Assembly: GCA_018242545.1 (NCBI GenBank)
Contig: JAFEBT010000004.1
Span: forward strand, 1 to 54,793
DNA: 54,793 nucleotides
Direction of reading: 5' to 3'
From: Pseudomonadota bacterium
GTDB lineage: Bacteria > Pseudomonadota > Alphaproteobacteria > 16-39-46
The number at the start of each line of letters is the position of its first letter. Position 1 is the stretch's first letter. Shown in pieces: positions 9,233-16,090 of this stretch. The translations under genes were made by a program, and so were the position numbers. The notes under the pieces were generated by a model. That model made no database searches, was not told the origin of the DNA, and worked only from the letters and a program-made list of their open reading frames with translations.

Positions 9233-9706
9233 CTATTTAAAAAAAGAAGAGTTATGAATTTTATTTTTTAAAGCTTTCCAATAACTTAAAAGATCCTGAG
9301 AGGCTTCAATCACTTTATTCAGGTTTTGAGCCGCGAGGTCCGGATCATCGGGATATTCATATGTAACATGGTTTCGAATTTCTCTCATTTCCATCCACAT
9401 TTGAGCACTGGGTAAAAAATCAAGTTTTTCAAGCTTATAAAGTCGATCCAAGAGACTAAAATTTTCTTCATCTTCCTTTAAAATACGAAGAACAAAGGGA
9501 AATACTTTACTTCCTATTAAATCCAGAAGTTTTGAAAATCGACTTGTTAAAAGTTCTAAAAAACTTAGATCTTGGTCCGAAAAGCTTGAAATTTTTTTGG
9601 GGGTGATTGGCACAAATTGATGAATATGAATAAGAGCTCTTTCCAGACGAAAAGCATGGATATCACAAATTTTCATAACGGACTTTAAAGTTTCACTATC
9701 CTTCAT
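9233..9706 (-). CDS. HEPN-domain protein, HepT-like putative ribonuclease toxin
   Basis: An all-helical 157-aa protein with an R-x4-H motif, Arg108 to His113 in MREIRNHVTYEYPDD, the catalytic signature of HEPN RNases. Such proteins pair with minimal nucleotidyltransferases (MNT); in characterised HepT/MntA systems the MNT inactivates the RNase by AMPylating a Tyr near the motif. Here the nearest Tyr is at H+3 (Tyr116), not the H+2 of the RX4HXY form, so the modification site may differ. The start codon overlaps the end of the upstream MNT frame as ATGA, implying coupled translation. The MNT partner is frameshifted. Family membership is seen in motif and context; toxicity is inferred. Confidence 0.75.
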   Translation of the reverse strand: MKDSETLKSVMKICDIHAFRLERALIHIHQFVPITPKKISSFSDQDLSFLELLTSRFSKLLDLIGSKVFPFVLRILKEDEENFSLLDRLYKLEKLDFLPSAQMWMEMREIRNHVTYEYPDDPDLAAQNLNKVIEASQDLLSYWKALKNKIHNSSFFK

Positions 9707-10013
9707 ATTAAACGTATTCCTTCTTTTTGAGCAATTTCGTAGATGGGTAAATAGTGATTTTTATATTTTACAACAACATCTATCTTTTGATCCCCAATTT
9801 GAATTTTTAATGCCGTTAGAAATTTTAACCGTGCTTCAACAATCTCTTGCGCAGAGGTATAATCTGTTTCTATATAAAGATCAATATCTCCGCCTTTTGC
9901 TTTTGGATTGGTACATGATCCAAATATCCAAAGCTTATCATCTTTTAAAAAAAGTCTTTAAAAACATTGCAAATGCGCTCTAATTGTTTTTTATGAATTC
10001 TGACATCATTCAT
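9703..10013 (-). pseudogene. Minimal nucleotidyltransferase (MntA-like antitoxin) broken by a single-base frameshift
   Basis: From ATG at 10013 the frame reads MNDVRIHKKQLERICNVF and stops at a TAA inside a T7-A4 run. One extra T in the homopolymer (A7 on the plus strand, 9947-9953) restores a 103-aa MNT. Its motif starts LWIFGSCTNPKAKGG and continues DIDLYIET, the GS-x10-DxD polymerase-beta fold signature, with a third Asp in DQKIDVVVKY. The frame then runs to a TGA overlapping the HEPN start. The conserved downstream frame suggests recent inactivation, a sequencing error in the homopolymer, or slippage expression. If genuinely dead, the cell would carry the HEPN gene without a working MNT. 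Confidence 0.8.
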
Positions 10014-10131
10014 TTTTTTTAATCTTATTTTATTCGTCTGTTAAAGAGGCCGAGTGCGCTTTTTCTGTAAAATCTATGAAAACTATGGTGATGAGAATGA
10101 AAAGAGTTACTATGCAACGAATCTGTCAAAA

Positions 10132-10701
10132 TTACATCATTTTATTCTCTTTCAGAAAAGCATTTTCTTCTTCCGTATTTACCCGTTTAAGGTATTTGTT
10201 TCGAAATGGAAAACGCCCAAAGCGTCTTATAATATCATAATGATTTAAAGCATAATCAAGAAAATGTTGGTTTCCTAAGGATTCAAAAAGGGCAATAGAT
10301 TTTTCCTGATCTTTAAGATTTTCGCTATGTTCAAATGGCAGGTATACAAAAGGCCGCATAAACTCAGGAAGTTTTTGATCAAAGCCTAAATCAAGAGCTT
10401 TTTGAGCTAACGAACGCGCTTTTTCATCAGTTTCGTAGGCCTTAGAAGAATTTCTATACATATTCCGTGGAAATTGATCAAAGAGAAGGATAAGAGTTAA
10501 CATGCCTTCAGGCGTTTTTTGAAGATCATCAAATCTTCCTTTTTTAGCTTCTTCAAGGATTTTTTCATATCTTAATTTGATTGCTTGATCAATTTGAGGC
10601 GTACTCTTAAACCACATCGGTTGGAATTGACCATATGTTTTTGATTTAGCAGAAGAAAACCAAAAAGTTAAGATATTTTCAATTAAAGGATGTTCTGCCA
10701 C
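10132..10701 (-). CDS. DUF924-family protein
   Basis: 189-aa protein of the DUF924 family, an all-helical TPR-like fold with no established biochemical role. Recognisable elements are ILTFWFSSAKSKTYGQ with MWFKSTPQID near the N-terminus, LILLFDQFPRNMYR in the middle, and FMRPFVYLPFEHSEN followed by FESLGN. The start is GTG, with AAGGA about 9 nt upstream. It lies 55 bp after the GrpB-family gene on the same strand. Confidence 0.9.
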   Translation of the reverse strand: MAEHPLIENILTFWFSSAKSKTYGQFQPMWFKSTPQIDQAIKLRYEKILEEAKKGRFDDLQKTPEGMLTLILLFDQFPRNMYRNSSKAYETDEKARSLAQKALDLGFDQKLPEFMRPFVYLPFEHSENLKDQEKSIALFESLGNQHFLDYALNHYDIIRRFGRFPFRNKYLKRVNTEEENAFLKENKMM

Positions 10702-10756
10702 TTCTTATTTTCCTTTTATGTTTTAAAAAGTATTCTTCTTTCATTATAAGAGTCTT

Positions 10757-11629
10757 CTAAATTGAATTTATTTTAGAAAACATGGTGTCTTGCACCCAAT
10801 GGTAATGATGAGAATTTGCCCATTTTTGGAGTAATTCAAAAATTTTTTGAGCATATTTTTTTCCTTCAAGAGAATCAAATGTAGCGATTGATTTCAAAAA
10901 AGCTTTATGAGAGTCAAGCATAACAACATGTGCAACAGTAACAACTGTCAGGCCTTTTTTTAAACTGAAATAAAGATGATCTTTTTCTGAAATGCACGCG
11001 TTAAAGAGTGTATCATCATCTTTAAAATTTAAAAATTCTTCTTTTTGAAATTCTTTAAAAATGATCCAATCTTTTTCAGAAGCATTCTTATTTAAAGAAG
11101 ATTCTATATAATTTAAAGTTAATCCTTCAAATTTTGCTTTTTGAAGAAGATCCTCAATAAACGGAGCTTTTTCAATACGATATTGGGCATAATCATTCTT
11201 ATCTTTATATTTTTCCTGCAAATGAAATTTGAGCTGACTATAAGAAATGATTTCTGAAGGATGATTTCTTAAATAATGTTGAAGAGATAAATGAAGTCCT
11301 ATTGCTTCATCTCCTTCTTCATAAAGATGAAGATGAAATTGAGGTTGGGGTATACCTTTTTGATAAAAGTTACTCAGAGGACTTACGATCCTGCCTCTAA
11401 ATTTATAATCAAGTGAAGCCAAAGCTTCTGGATAAGAGTCTGTTATTTTATTTACAACCAAAAGAATATCAATAATTGGCTTAGCTGCAAGAGAGACAAC
11501 TGAGGTTGATCCAATATGATAAAGTGAGGAATAATTTTCTCCCAAAGCCGCTTTGATCTTTTGGGCTTCTTCTTCAAACATTTTTGGCCACAATGGATCA
11601 TAGGAAATAATTTCAAGAATGCGACTCAT
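10757..11629 (-). CDS. GrpB/UPF0157 nucleotidyltransferase-fold domain fused to a degenerate GNAT-like domain
   Basis: Residues 1-165 form a GrpB/UPF0157 domain, with SYDPLWPKMFEEEAQKI, HIGSTSVVSLAAKPIIDILL (residues 38-57) and LHLHLYEEG-type strands. These are nucleotidyltransferase-fold proteins of unclear substrate. The last 110 residues (YFSLKKGLTVVTVAHVVM onward to FELLQKWANSHHYHW) look like the central strands and helices of a GNAT acetyltransferase. The acetyl-CoA pyrophosphate loop (Q/RxxGxG/A) is absent, being replaced by SLEGKKYAQK, and the domain ends early. The GNAT part is therefore probably inactive or only structurally related. Confidence 0.78.
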   Translation of the reverse strand: MSRILEIISYDPLWPKMFEEEAQKIKAALGENYSSLYHIGSTSVVSLAAKPIIDILLVVNKITDSYPEALASLDYKFRGRIVSPLSNFYQKGIPQPQFHLHLYEEGDEAIGLHLSLQHYLRNHPSEIISYSQLKFHLQEKYKDKNDYAQYRIEKAPFIEDLLQKAKFEGLTLNYIESSLNKNASEKDWIIFKEFQKEEFLNFKDDDTLFNACISEKDHLYFSLKKGLTVVTVAHVVMLDSHKAFLKSIATFDSLEGKKYAQKIFELLQKWANSHHYHWVQDTMFSKINSI

Positions 11630-11788
11630 GAATTCCTCTTTTAAATTTTAAAAATTATGCTTCTTTCTAACATATTCATTAAATAAGAAAGAACTTTTTT
11701 GAAAAAAGCTTAATTTATTTAAAAATCTTGACAATTTTATCAGAAAAAAACAATGTCAATTTAATTTTTTGTTTTAAATAAAATAAAA

Positions 11789-11836
11789 AAGATTTTCTCT
11801 TCTTTTGATTATCTTTACCAAAAGAGAGAAAATCTT
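11789..11836 (-). terminator. Rho-independent terminator after the 123-aa secreted-protein gene
   Basis: A long hairpin pairs 11789-11807 (AAGATTTTCTCTTCTTTTG) with 11819-11836 (CAAAAGAGAGAAAATCTT) through a 12-nt loop, with one bulged base. On the minus strand it is followed by TTTTTTATTTTATTT. It lies 65 bp beyond the stop of the 11902-12273 gene. Confidence 0.75.
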
Positions 11837-11901
11837 ATTAAAGATATAACTTATTAAGACCTTAACATATCTTGAGAAAAGCTTTTTGTTTAATAGAAAT
11901 G

Positions 11902-12273
11902 TTAGCGGTGATGAGAATCAAAAATCTTATGTAGCGTTAAATCAAATCCTCCAATTTTAACATCTCTCTCATTTTTCAATTCATAAAAGCATTTATCTCC
12001 TACGTGATTAACAAAAGAAGGATGCACTCTCATTATATGATCAGTTTGAGATACATGCCCCTTAACTATATGTGTATAGTCTACAAGCCAAACATTACGA
12101 TTAATATCCGTAAAATACTTGTCATTTTGATAAAACAAATGGTCGCTTCCAGGAAAGTTTTCAGGACATAGGATACCATGTGTCTCCAATGCTTTTACAG
12201 AAAATGACCCAAATAAAAAGGATGCTAAACTTACTGTTATCATTGATTTTAAAGCAATATTCTTTATTATCAT
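11902..12273 (-). CDS. Small exported protein of unknown function
   Basis: 123-aa protein with a clear signal peptide: KNIALK, then the hydrophobic MITVSLASFLFGSF, then a probable cleavage near VKALE. The mature part has two Cys (CPEN and DKCFY) that could form a disulfide, is His-rich (HHR end) and contains short strand-like segments such as NVWLVDYTHIV. I recognise no family. A strong AAGGAG lies just before the ATG and a hairpin terminator follows, so it is probably a monocistronic, expressed gene. It is divergent from mutY. Confidence 0.75.
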   Translation of the reverse strand: MIIKNIALKSMITVSLASFLFGSFSVKALETHGILCPENFPGSDHLFYQNDKYFTDINRNVWLVDYTHIVKGHVSQTDHIMRVHPSFVNHVGDKCFYELKNERDVKIGGFDLTLHKIFDSHHR

Positions 12274-12331
12274 TATTCTCTCCTTAATTTTTATTTTTTT
12301 ATTACTTTTTTCTATTTAAAGGTAACTTAAT

Positions 12332-12348
12332 TTGACTATAATTGTCAA
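12332..12348. promoter_or_regulatory. Operator-like inverted repeat between divergent genes
   Basis: TTGAC-N7-GTCAA forms a dyad in the 224-bp gap between the small secreted-protein gene (minus) and mutY (plus). On the minus strand TTGACA could also serve as a -35 element, but the hexamer 17 bp downstream is a poor -10. It may be a protein-binding site or simply promoter AT-richness. Confidence 0.3.
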
Positions 12349-12497
12349 TAAATTTTCAATTAAGAGGGAAGAGGAACATCTATTTATTATTCAGAAAATA
12401 TTCTCCCTTTTTCCAGAGAAATATGATATTGATAAAAAAATTCTATAAAAATCCCAAAATTTTAGGTTAAACTAATCTTTTTTACTTTTGTGTTTTC

Positions 12498-13562
12498 ATG
12501 GAAACTATTTTTTCAACGTTGAAAATAAATCTTTTTGACGCTCACTTAATCCAACAACACCTTCTGCCGTGGTATGATAAAAACCGTAGGGTACTTCCAT
12601 GGCGCGCTTTACCAGGGCATAAACCGAATGTTTACCATGTTTGGCTCTCGGAAATCATGCTTCAACAAACAACTGTTCCGACGGTCATTCCTTATTTTTT
12701 AAATTTCATCCGTCTTTGGCCAACTGTGCACGCCTTAAGTGAAGCTTCTCTCGATGATATTCTGCATGCATGGCAAGGATTAGGTTATTATGCACGCGCT
12801 CGAAATCTTTTTAAATGTGCGCAAGAAATTGCTACCCTTTATAAGGGAGATTTTCCAAGCTCCGAATCAACACTCCTCACATTACCCGGTATTGGACCTT
12901 ATACAGCAGCTGCGATTGCTGCCATTGCCTTTGAAAAAAATACGTCTCCTTTGGATGGCAATATAGAACGTGTTCTTTCCCGTGTTTATGCCATAGATAC
13001 ACCCCTTCCAACTTCTAAATCTCTTCTTAAGAATTTAGCACGTCATCATACCCCCTTTCAACGGCTCGGCGACTATGCACAAGCCCTTATGGATCTTGGC
13101 TCATTGGTTTGCACACCTAAAAACCCAACGTGCTTTGTTTGTCCTTTAAAAGATTTTTGCAGAGCCTTTCAAAAAGGAAAGGCAGAAATTTATCCTTTAA
13201 AAGAAGAAGCCTCCTTAAAACCAACACGCACACTTGATGCATTTTGGATTGAAAGCAAGTCGGGAGCTCTCCTACTTGAAAAAAGACCGCACAAAGGCCT
13301 TTTAGGTGGTCTCGTTATGGTTCCTATTCCTTATTTAAATAAAAACGAAGAAAATCTTTTTTTTAAAGAAGAGGCTCTTCCTTTAAAAGGGGTTGTTTCC
13401 CATACATTTACACATTTTCATTTAAAAGTTCGTGTTTTAAAATCTTTCATCGAAAGAGATAACCTCTCTCTTTTAGAAAATCAATTTTGGTGCCCTCTTG
13501 CAAAAATCTCTGAGCAAGCACTTCCCACGCTTATGAAAAAAATTATGCGCCATGTTCTTTAA
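12498..13562 (+). CDS. mutY: A/G-specific adenine DNA glycosylase MutY
   Basis: Removes adenine mispaired with 8-oxoguanine. The HhH-GPD catalytic domain has Glu52 (SEIMLQQTTV), the helix-hairpin-helix LPGIGPYTAAAI (residues 129-140) and catalytic Asp153 in PLDGNIERVL. The 4Fe-4S cluster Cys are C205, C212, C215 and C221, in the usual C-x6-C-x2-C-x5-C spacing. A NUDIX-like C-terminal domain (from about residue 240) ends with VVSHTFTHFHLKVRV, which reads 8-oxoG. The length of 354 aa is normal. It converges with rnhB, 9 bp away. Confidence 0.97.
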   Translation: METIFSTLKINLFDAHLIQQHLLPWYDKNRRVLPWRALPGHKPNVYHVWLSEIMLQQTTVPTVIPYFLNFIRLWPTVHALSEASLDDILHAWQGLGYYARARNLFKCAQEIATLYKGDFPSSESTLLTLPGIGPYTAAAIAAIAFEKNTSPLDGNIERVLSRVYAIDTPLPTSKSLLKNLARHHTPFQRLGDYAQALMDLGSLVCTPKNPTCFVCPLKDFCRAFQKGKAEIYPLKEEASLKPTRTLDAFWIESKSGALLLEKRPHKGLLGGLVMVPIPYLNKNEENLFFKEEALPLKGVVSHTFTHFHLKVRVLKSFIERDNLSLLENQFWCPLAKISEQALPTLMKKIMRHVL

Positions 13563-13571
13563 AGTTTTTCA

Positions 13572-14204
13572 TCACATAAAAGCCTGCAAGGGCTTATAAC
13601 TCATACGATGATGCGGACTTGGGCCGAAAGATTTTAATCCCTCTTGATGATGTTTTGTCCCATATCCCACATTTTTATCCCAAGCATAGTGCGGATATTC
13701 TTCTGAAAGTCTTTGCATCATTCTATCGCGCGTCACTTTTGCGACAATAGATGCTGCTGCAATGGAAAGACATTTTCGATCTCCTCCAACAATACATTGT
13801 GTTTTAAGAGAAAAGTTAGGAGCATGCGTTCCATCAACCAAAATACCGCCCCATAAAAAAGCTGGATATTGATTTAAGAGTTTTTCAACCGCACGCTTCA
13901 TAGCCCTTTGTGTAGCCCCACGAACATTCAATGCGTCCACTTCTTGATTTGTCGCGTGATCGAGCGAAAAATAAATACCTTTTCCAGAATATGACATAAA
14001 ACTCTCATAAACATTTTCACGTTTTTTGAAAGATAAGCTTTTAGAATCATTAATCTTATTCAAAAGATCCGAAGGAAGCGCAGAAATATCAAGAGCCACA
14101 GCCCCCACAATAACAGGACCTGCCCATGCTCCATAACCCACTTCATCAACACCGATAACAAATTTTGGTAAAAATAAAGCTTCGGTTTCAAAAGTTGGTT
14201 TCAT
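13572..14204 (-). CDS. rnhB: Ribonuclease HII
   Basis: Cleaves RNA in RNA-DNA hybrids and starts ribonucleotide excision repair. The N-terminal active site reads GVDEVGYGAWAGPV with Asp20 and Glu21; it deviates slightly from the usual GVDEAGRGPLAGPV. A further acidic residue is in ILVDGTHAP, and the C-terminal YGTKHHQEGLKSFGPSPHHR motif is conserved. At 210 aa it is full length. It follows the Kef-type antiporter gene with 4 bp between them. Confidence 0.96.
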   Translation of the reverse strand: MKPTFETEALFLPKFVIGVDEVGYGAWAGPVIVGAVALDISALPSDLLNKINDSKSLSFKKRENVYESFMSYSGKGIYFSLDHATNQEVDALNVRGATQRAMKRAVEKLLNQYPAFLWGGILVDGTHAPNFSLKTQCIVGGDRKCLSIAAASIVAKVTRDRMMQRLSEEYPHYAWDKNVGYGTKHHQEGLKSFGPSPHHRMSYKPLQAFM

Positions 14205-14208
14205 CTTC

Positions 14209-15471
14209 TTAATCTACCTCTTTGTTGAGATAAAATTTTAAATTTTTCCGTACTTTCCCAAGATAAGAAAGCTCTCCAGAAAATCCTTTTTTAATAAATT
14301 CTTTAAAAGTTAAAGATTGGTCAAATCTCATTTTCTTAAAGCGTCGAATACAATGAAGCCAAATCGGACTAAAAATTAAGGATAAAGCCGTTAAGGCAAT
14401 TACATATTTTGTTCCTTTTTCATCTAAAATCTGTATTTCTCTTCCAACGCCCGCGAGAAGAAAAGAAAATTCCCCAAGTTGAGCAATAATCACACCACTT
14501 AAAAATGCCATCCTCCATGGCAGTTTGATAAAATGAAGAATTCCTATGTTGAGAATTGTTTTTACAAGACTTACAAGGATTAACAAAACAAGGACAAGAC
14601 CAAGATTTTCGTAGATAAATTTTAGATCTAAAAGCAAGCCGATAGAGAGAAAAAATACCATCATAAGAATACTTTGGATAGAATGCGTCGCTTGAACCAA
14701 TGTTTTTTGATACTGGCTACTTCCCATAATCAGGCCTGCAATAAAAGCACCATACGCAGCTGAAAGCCCTAAAATGCCCGCTAAAGCAGAAAGGGCAAAG
14801 CAAAAAGCTAACGCAGAAAGAGGAATCATATCATTATGGGGTTTGATATAAGAATCAAAAGGGACTTTATAGTTTCTTTTTTTTTGTAAAAAAAGGATAA
14901 GAAAACTTAAAAATCCTATGGAAACGAAGACCTTTACGATGGAAAAAGAAGAAAATCCCCCTCCTCCAAACCCACGCATCAAAAGAATCATTGGAACGAA
15001 GGCAAGATCTTGAGCGATCAAAATACCTAAAATAGACTGGCCCAAAGGTGTGTGGAACTCATTTGCACTCTCAAGCAACTTAACAGCAACGGCTGTGCTG
15101 CTTAAAGCTCCAATAAATCCAAGTAAAACACAAAGTCCTGTTTCAGCTCCGAAAATCTTTGCAGTTCCCCCAACAAGAAAGACACTCATTAAGATTTGAA
15201 GGGCAACAATAATGAGCGAGGTTTTCCACTTCTTTTTAAAAGAGTGAAGATCTAACTCAAGCCCAATGACAAAAAGGAGGAGAAGAATGCCAAGTTCGGC
15301 TAAAAGGGAAATTCCATCAATATTCTTTACAAATCCAAGCCCTGAAGGGCCTAAAATAACCCCCGCAAAAACATATCCCAAAATTGCAGGCTGTCTCAGG
15401 CGCGTGAGGATAATGCCTCCCAAAAGAGCAGCCACAGCAACAAGTGCAATATGTGTTAAAACCGAGTGCAT
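14209..15471 (-). CDS. Kef-type (CPA2) cation:proton antiporter
   Basis: Inner-membrane monovalent cation/proton antiporter of the CPA2 family. Around a dozen hydrophobic helices are visible, with GYVFAGVILGPSGLGFV, ELGILLLLFVIGLELDL, GALSSTAVAVKLL and YGAFIAGLIMGSSQYQ, all typical. The protein ends after the membrane domain with a short charged tail, so it lacks the TrkA-N (RCK) domain of KefB/KefC and ligand gating is not expected. The start is set at the ATG of MHSVLTHIALVA (420 aa); a TTG six codons upstream is the alternative. It is probably co-transcribed with rnhB. Confidence 0.92.
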   Translation of the reverse strand: MHSVLTHIALVAVAALLGGIILTRLRQPAILGYVFAGVILGPSGLGFVKNIDGISLLAELGILLLLFVIGLELDLHSFKKKWKTSLIIVALQILMSVFLVGGTAKIFGAETGLCVLLGFIGALSSTAVAVKLLESANEFHTPLGQSILGILIAQDLAFVPMILLMRGFGGGGFSSFSIVKVFVSIGFLSFLILFLQKKRNYKVPFDSYIKPHNDMIPLSALAFCFALSALAGILGLSAAYGAFIAGLIMGSSQYQKTLVQATHSIQSILMMVFFLSIGLLLDLKFIYENLGLVLVLLILVSLVKTILNIGILHFIKLPWRMAFLSGVIIAQLGEFSFLLAGVGREIQILDEKGTKYVIALTALSLIFSPIWLHCIRRFKKMRFDQSLTFKEFIKKGFSGELSYLGKVRKNLKFYLNKEVD

Positions 15472-15583
15472 ATCATAAATAACTTTCAAGAAAAGACTTT
15501 AAAAATGTTTTTCTACAGAGGAAAACATTATTTATTTCTTCTTATGACATAAAATAAAATTTTCTGAAATAAGTATTCTAAAC

Positions 15584-15644
15584 GGCTTTGTTGCATAAAT
15601 AAAAATGAGAATGATTTTTCTCTTTTTATTTATCCAACAAAGCC
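15584..15644. mobile_element. 61-bp hairpin with IS-like terminal inverted repeats (solo-TIR or MITE-like)
   Basis: The ends GGCTTTGTTGCATAAAT and the reverse complement of ATTTATCCAACAAAGCC match over about 21 bp with one mismatch, and the pairing continues toward a short centre. GGCTTTGTTG followed by an ATAAAT block resembles the terminal repeats of IS5-family elements such as IS903. There is no transposase and I see no flanking target duplication, so this may be a deletion remnant or a small non-autonomous element. It lies upstream of both neighbouring genes, so it is not their terminator. Confidence 0.5.
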
Positions 15645-15647
15645 TTT

Positions 15648-15775
15648 AAAAATTATAGCTTTTTAAATATTGAGGTTTACCTATTAAAGAAAATTACAGG
15701 AGACAAGGAATATTTAAGGTAAAAAAGAAGATCTTTTTTAACTCTTTCAAAAAAAAGAACTTTAAATTTTAAGAT
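15648..15775 (+). repeat. Dispersed non-coding repeat, copy 1
   Basis: This AT-rich stretch is clearly similar to 20332-20458 in the same orientation. Shared blocks include a 17-base run beginning CTTTTTAAATATT with GAGG after it, and AACTCTTTCAAAAAAAAG near the right end followed by TTTAAATTTTA. The middle is diverged with small indels. Weaker similarity may run on for another 40-60 bp (AATGC then A-rich then TTTCTCA). The two copies bracket the 1142-aa and 140-aa secreted-protein genes. Confidence 0.7.
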
Positions 15776-16090
15776 AAAGTTTAATTATTATAACATGTTA
15801 AAAATGCTCAAAAAATGTTTTTTTATTTCTCAATTTTCTTCTTTACAAAGATCTTTTAGTGCGTAATGTTTTGTTTGCATAAACATTCAACACCTTCTAA
15901 CAACAAGCACTTAAGAAATAGAGGTTTTAAATCAACATTTTAAATATCAATTTGTTTGTTTTTATTGATTTCTAATCTTTTCTGTGATATTAAAAACATA
16001 TTTTTAAAAACCGAAAAATTAAAGCAATAAAAGCTTTTGGGTCGGATCTTTATATATTTTTTTAAAGTAAAAAATTCGAGGCAATATTTT

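Larger units (their letters stand above)
15472..16090. other. Long non-coding region with a hairpin element and a repeat copy
   Basis: About 620 bp separate the antiporter (minus) from the large secreted-protein gene (plus). The region holds a 61-bp hairpin with IS-like ends (15584-15644) followed at once by copy 1 of a dispersed repeat (15648-15775). The rest is very AT-rich with no credible ORF; the reading frames across 15940-16179 lack a ribosome binding site and family features. Promoters for both flanking genes must lie here, but I cannot fix them. Confidence 0.6.

Noticed and set aside
10054-10248. Plus-strand 64-aa ORF near the MNT pseudogene
   Set aside because: Largely antisense to the well-supported DUF924 gene; aromatic-rich composition is that of a shadow frame.
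15584-15644. Hairpin considered as a transcription terminator
   Set aside because: Both neighbouring genes diverge from this region, so no known transcript ends here; the IS-like ends explain the inverted repeat better.
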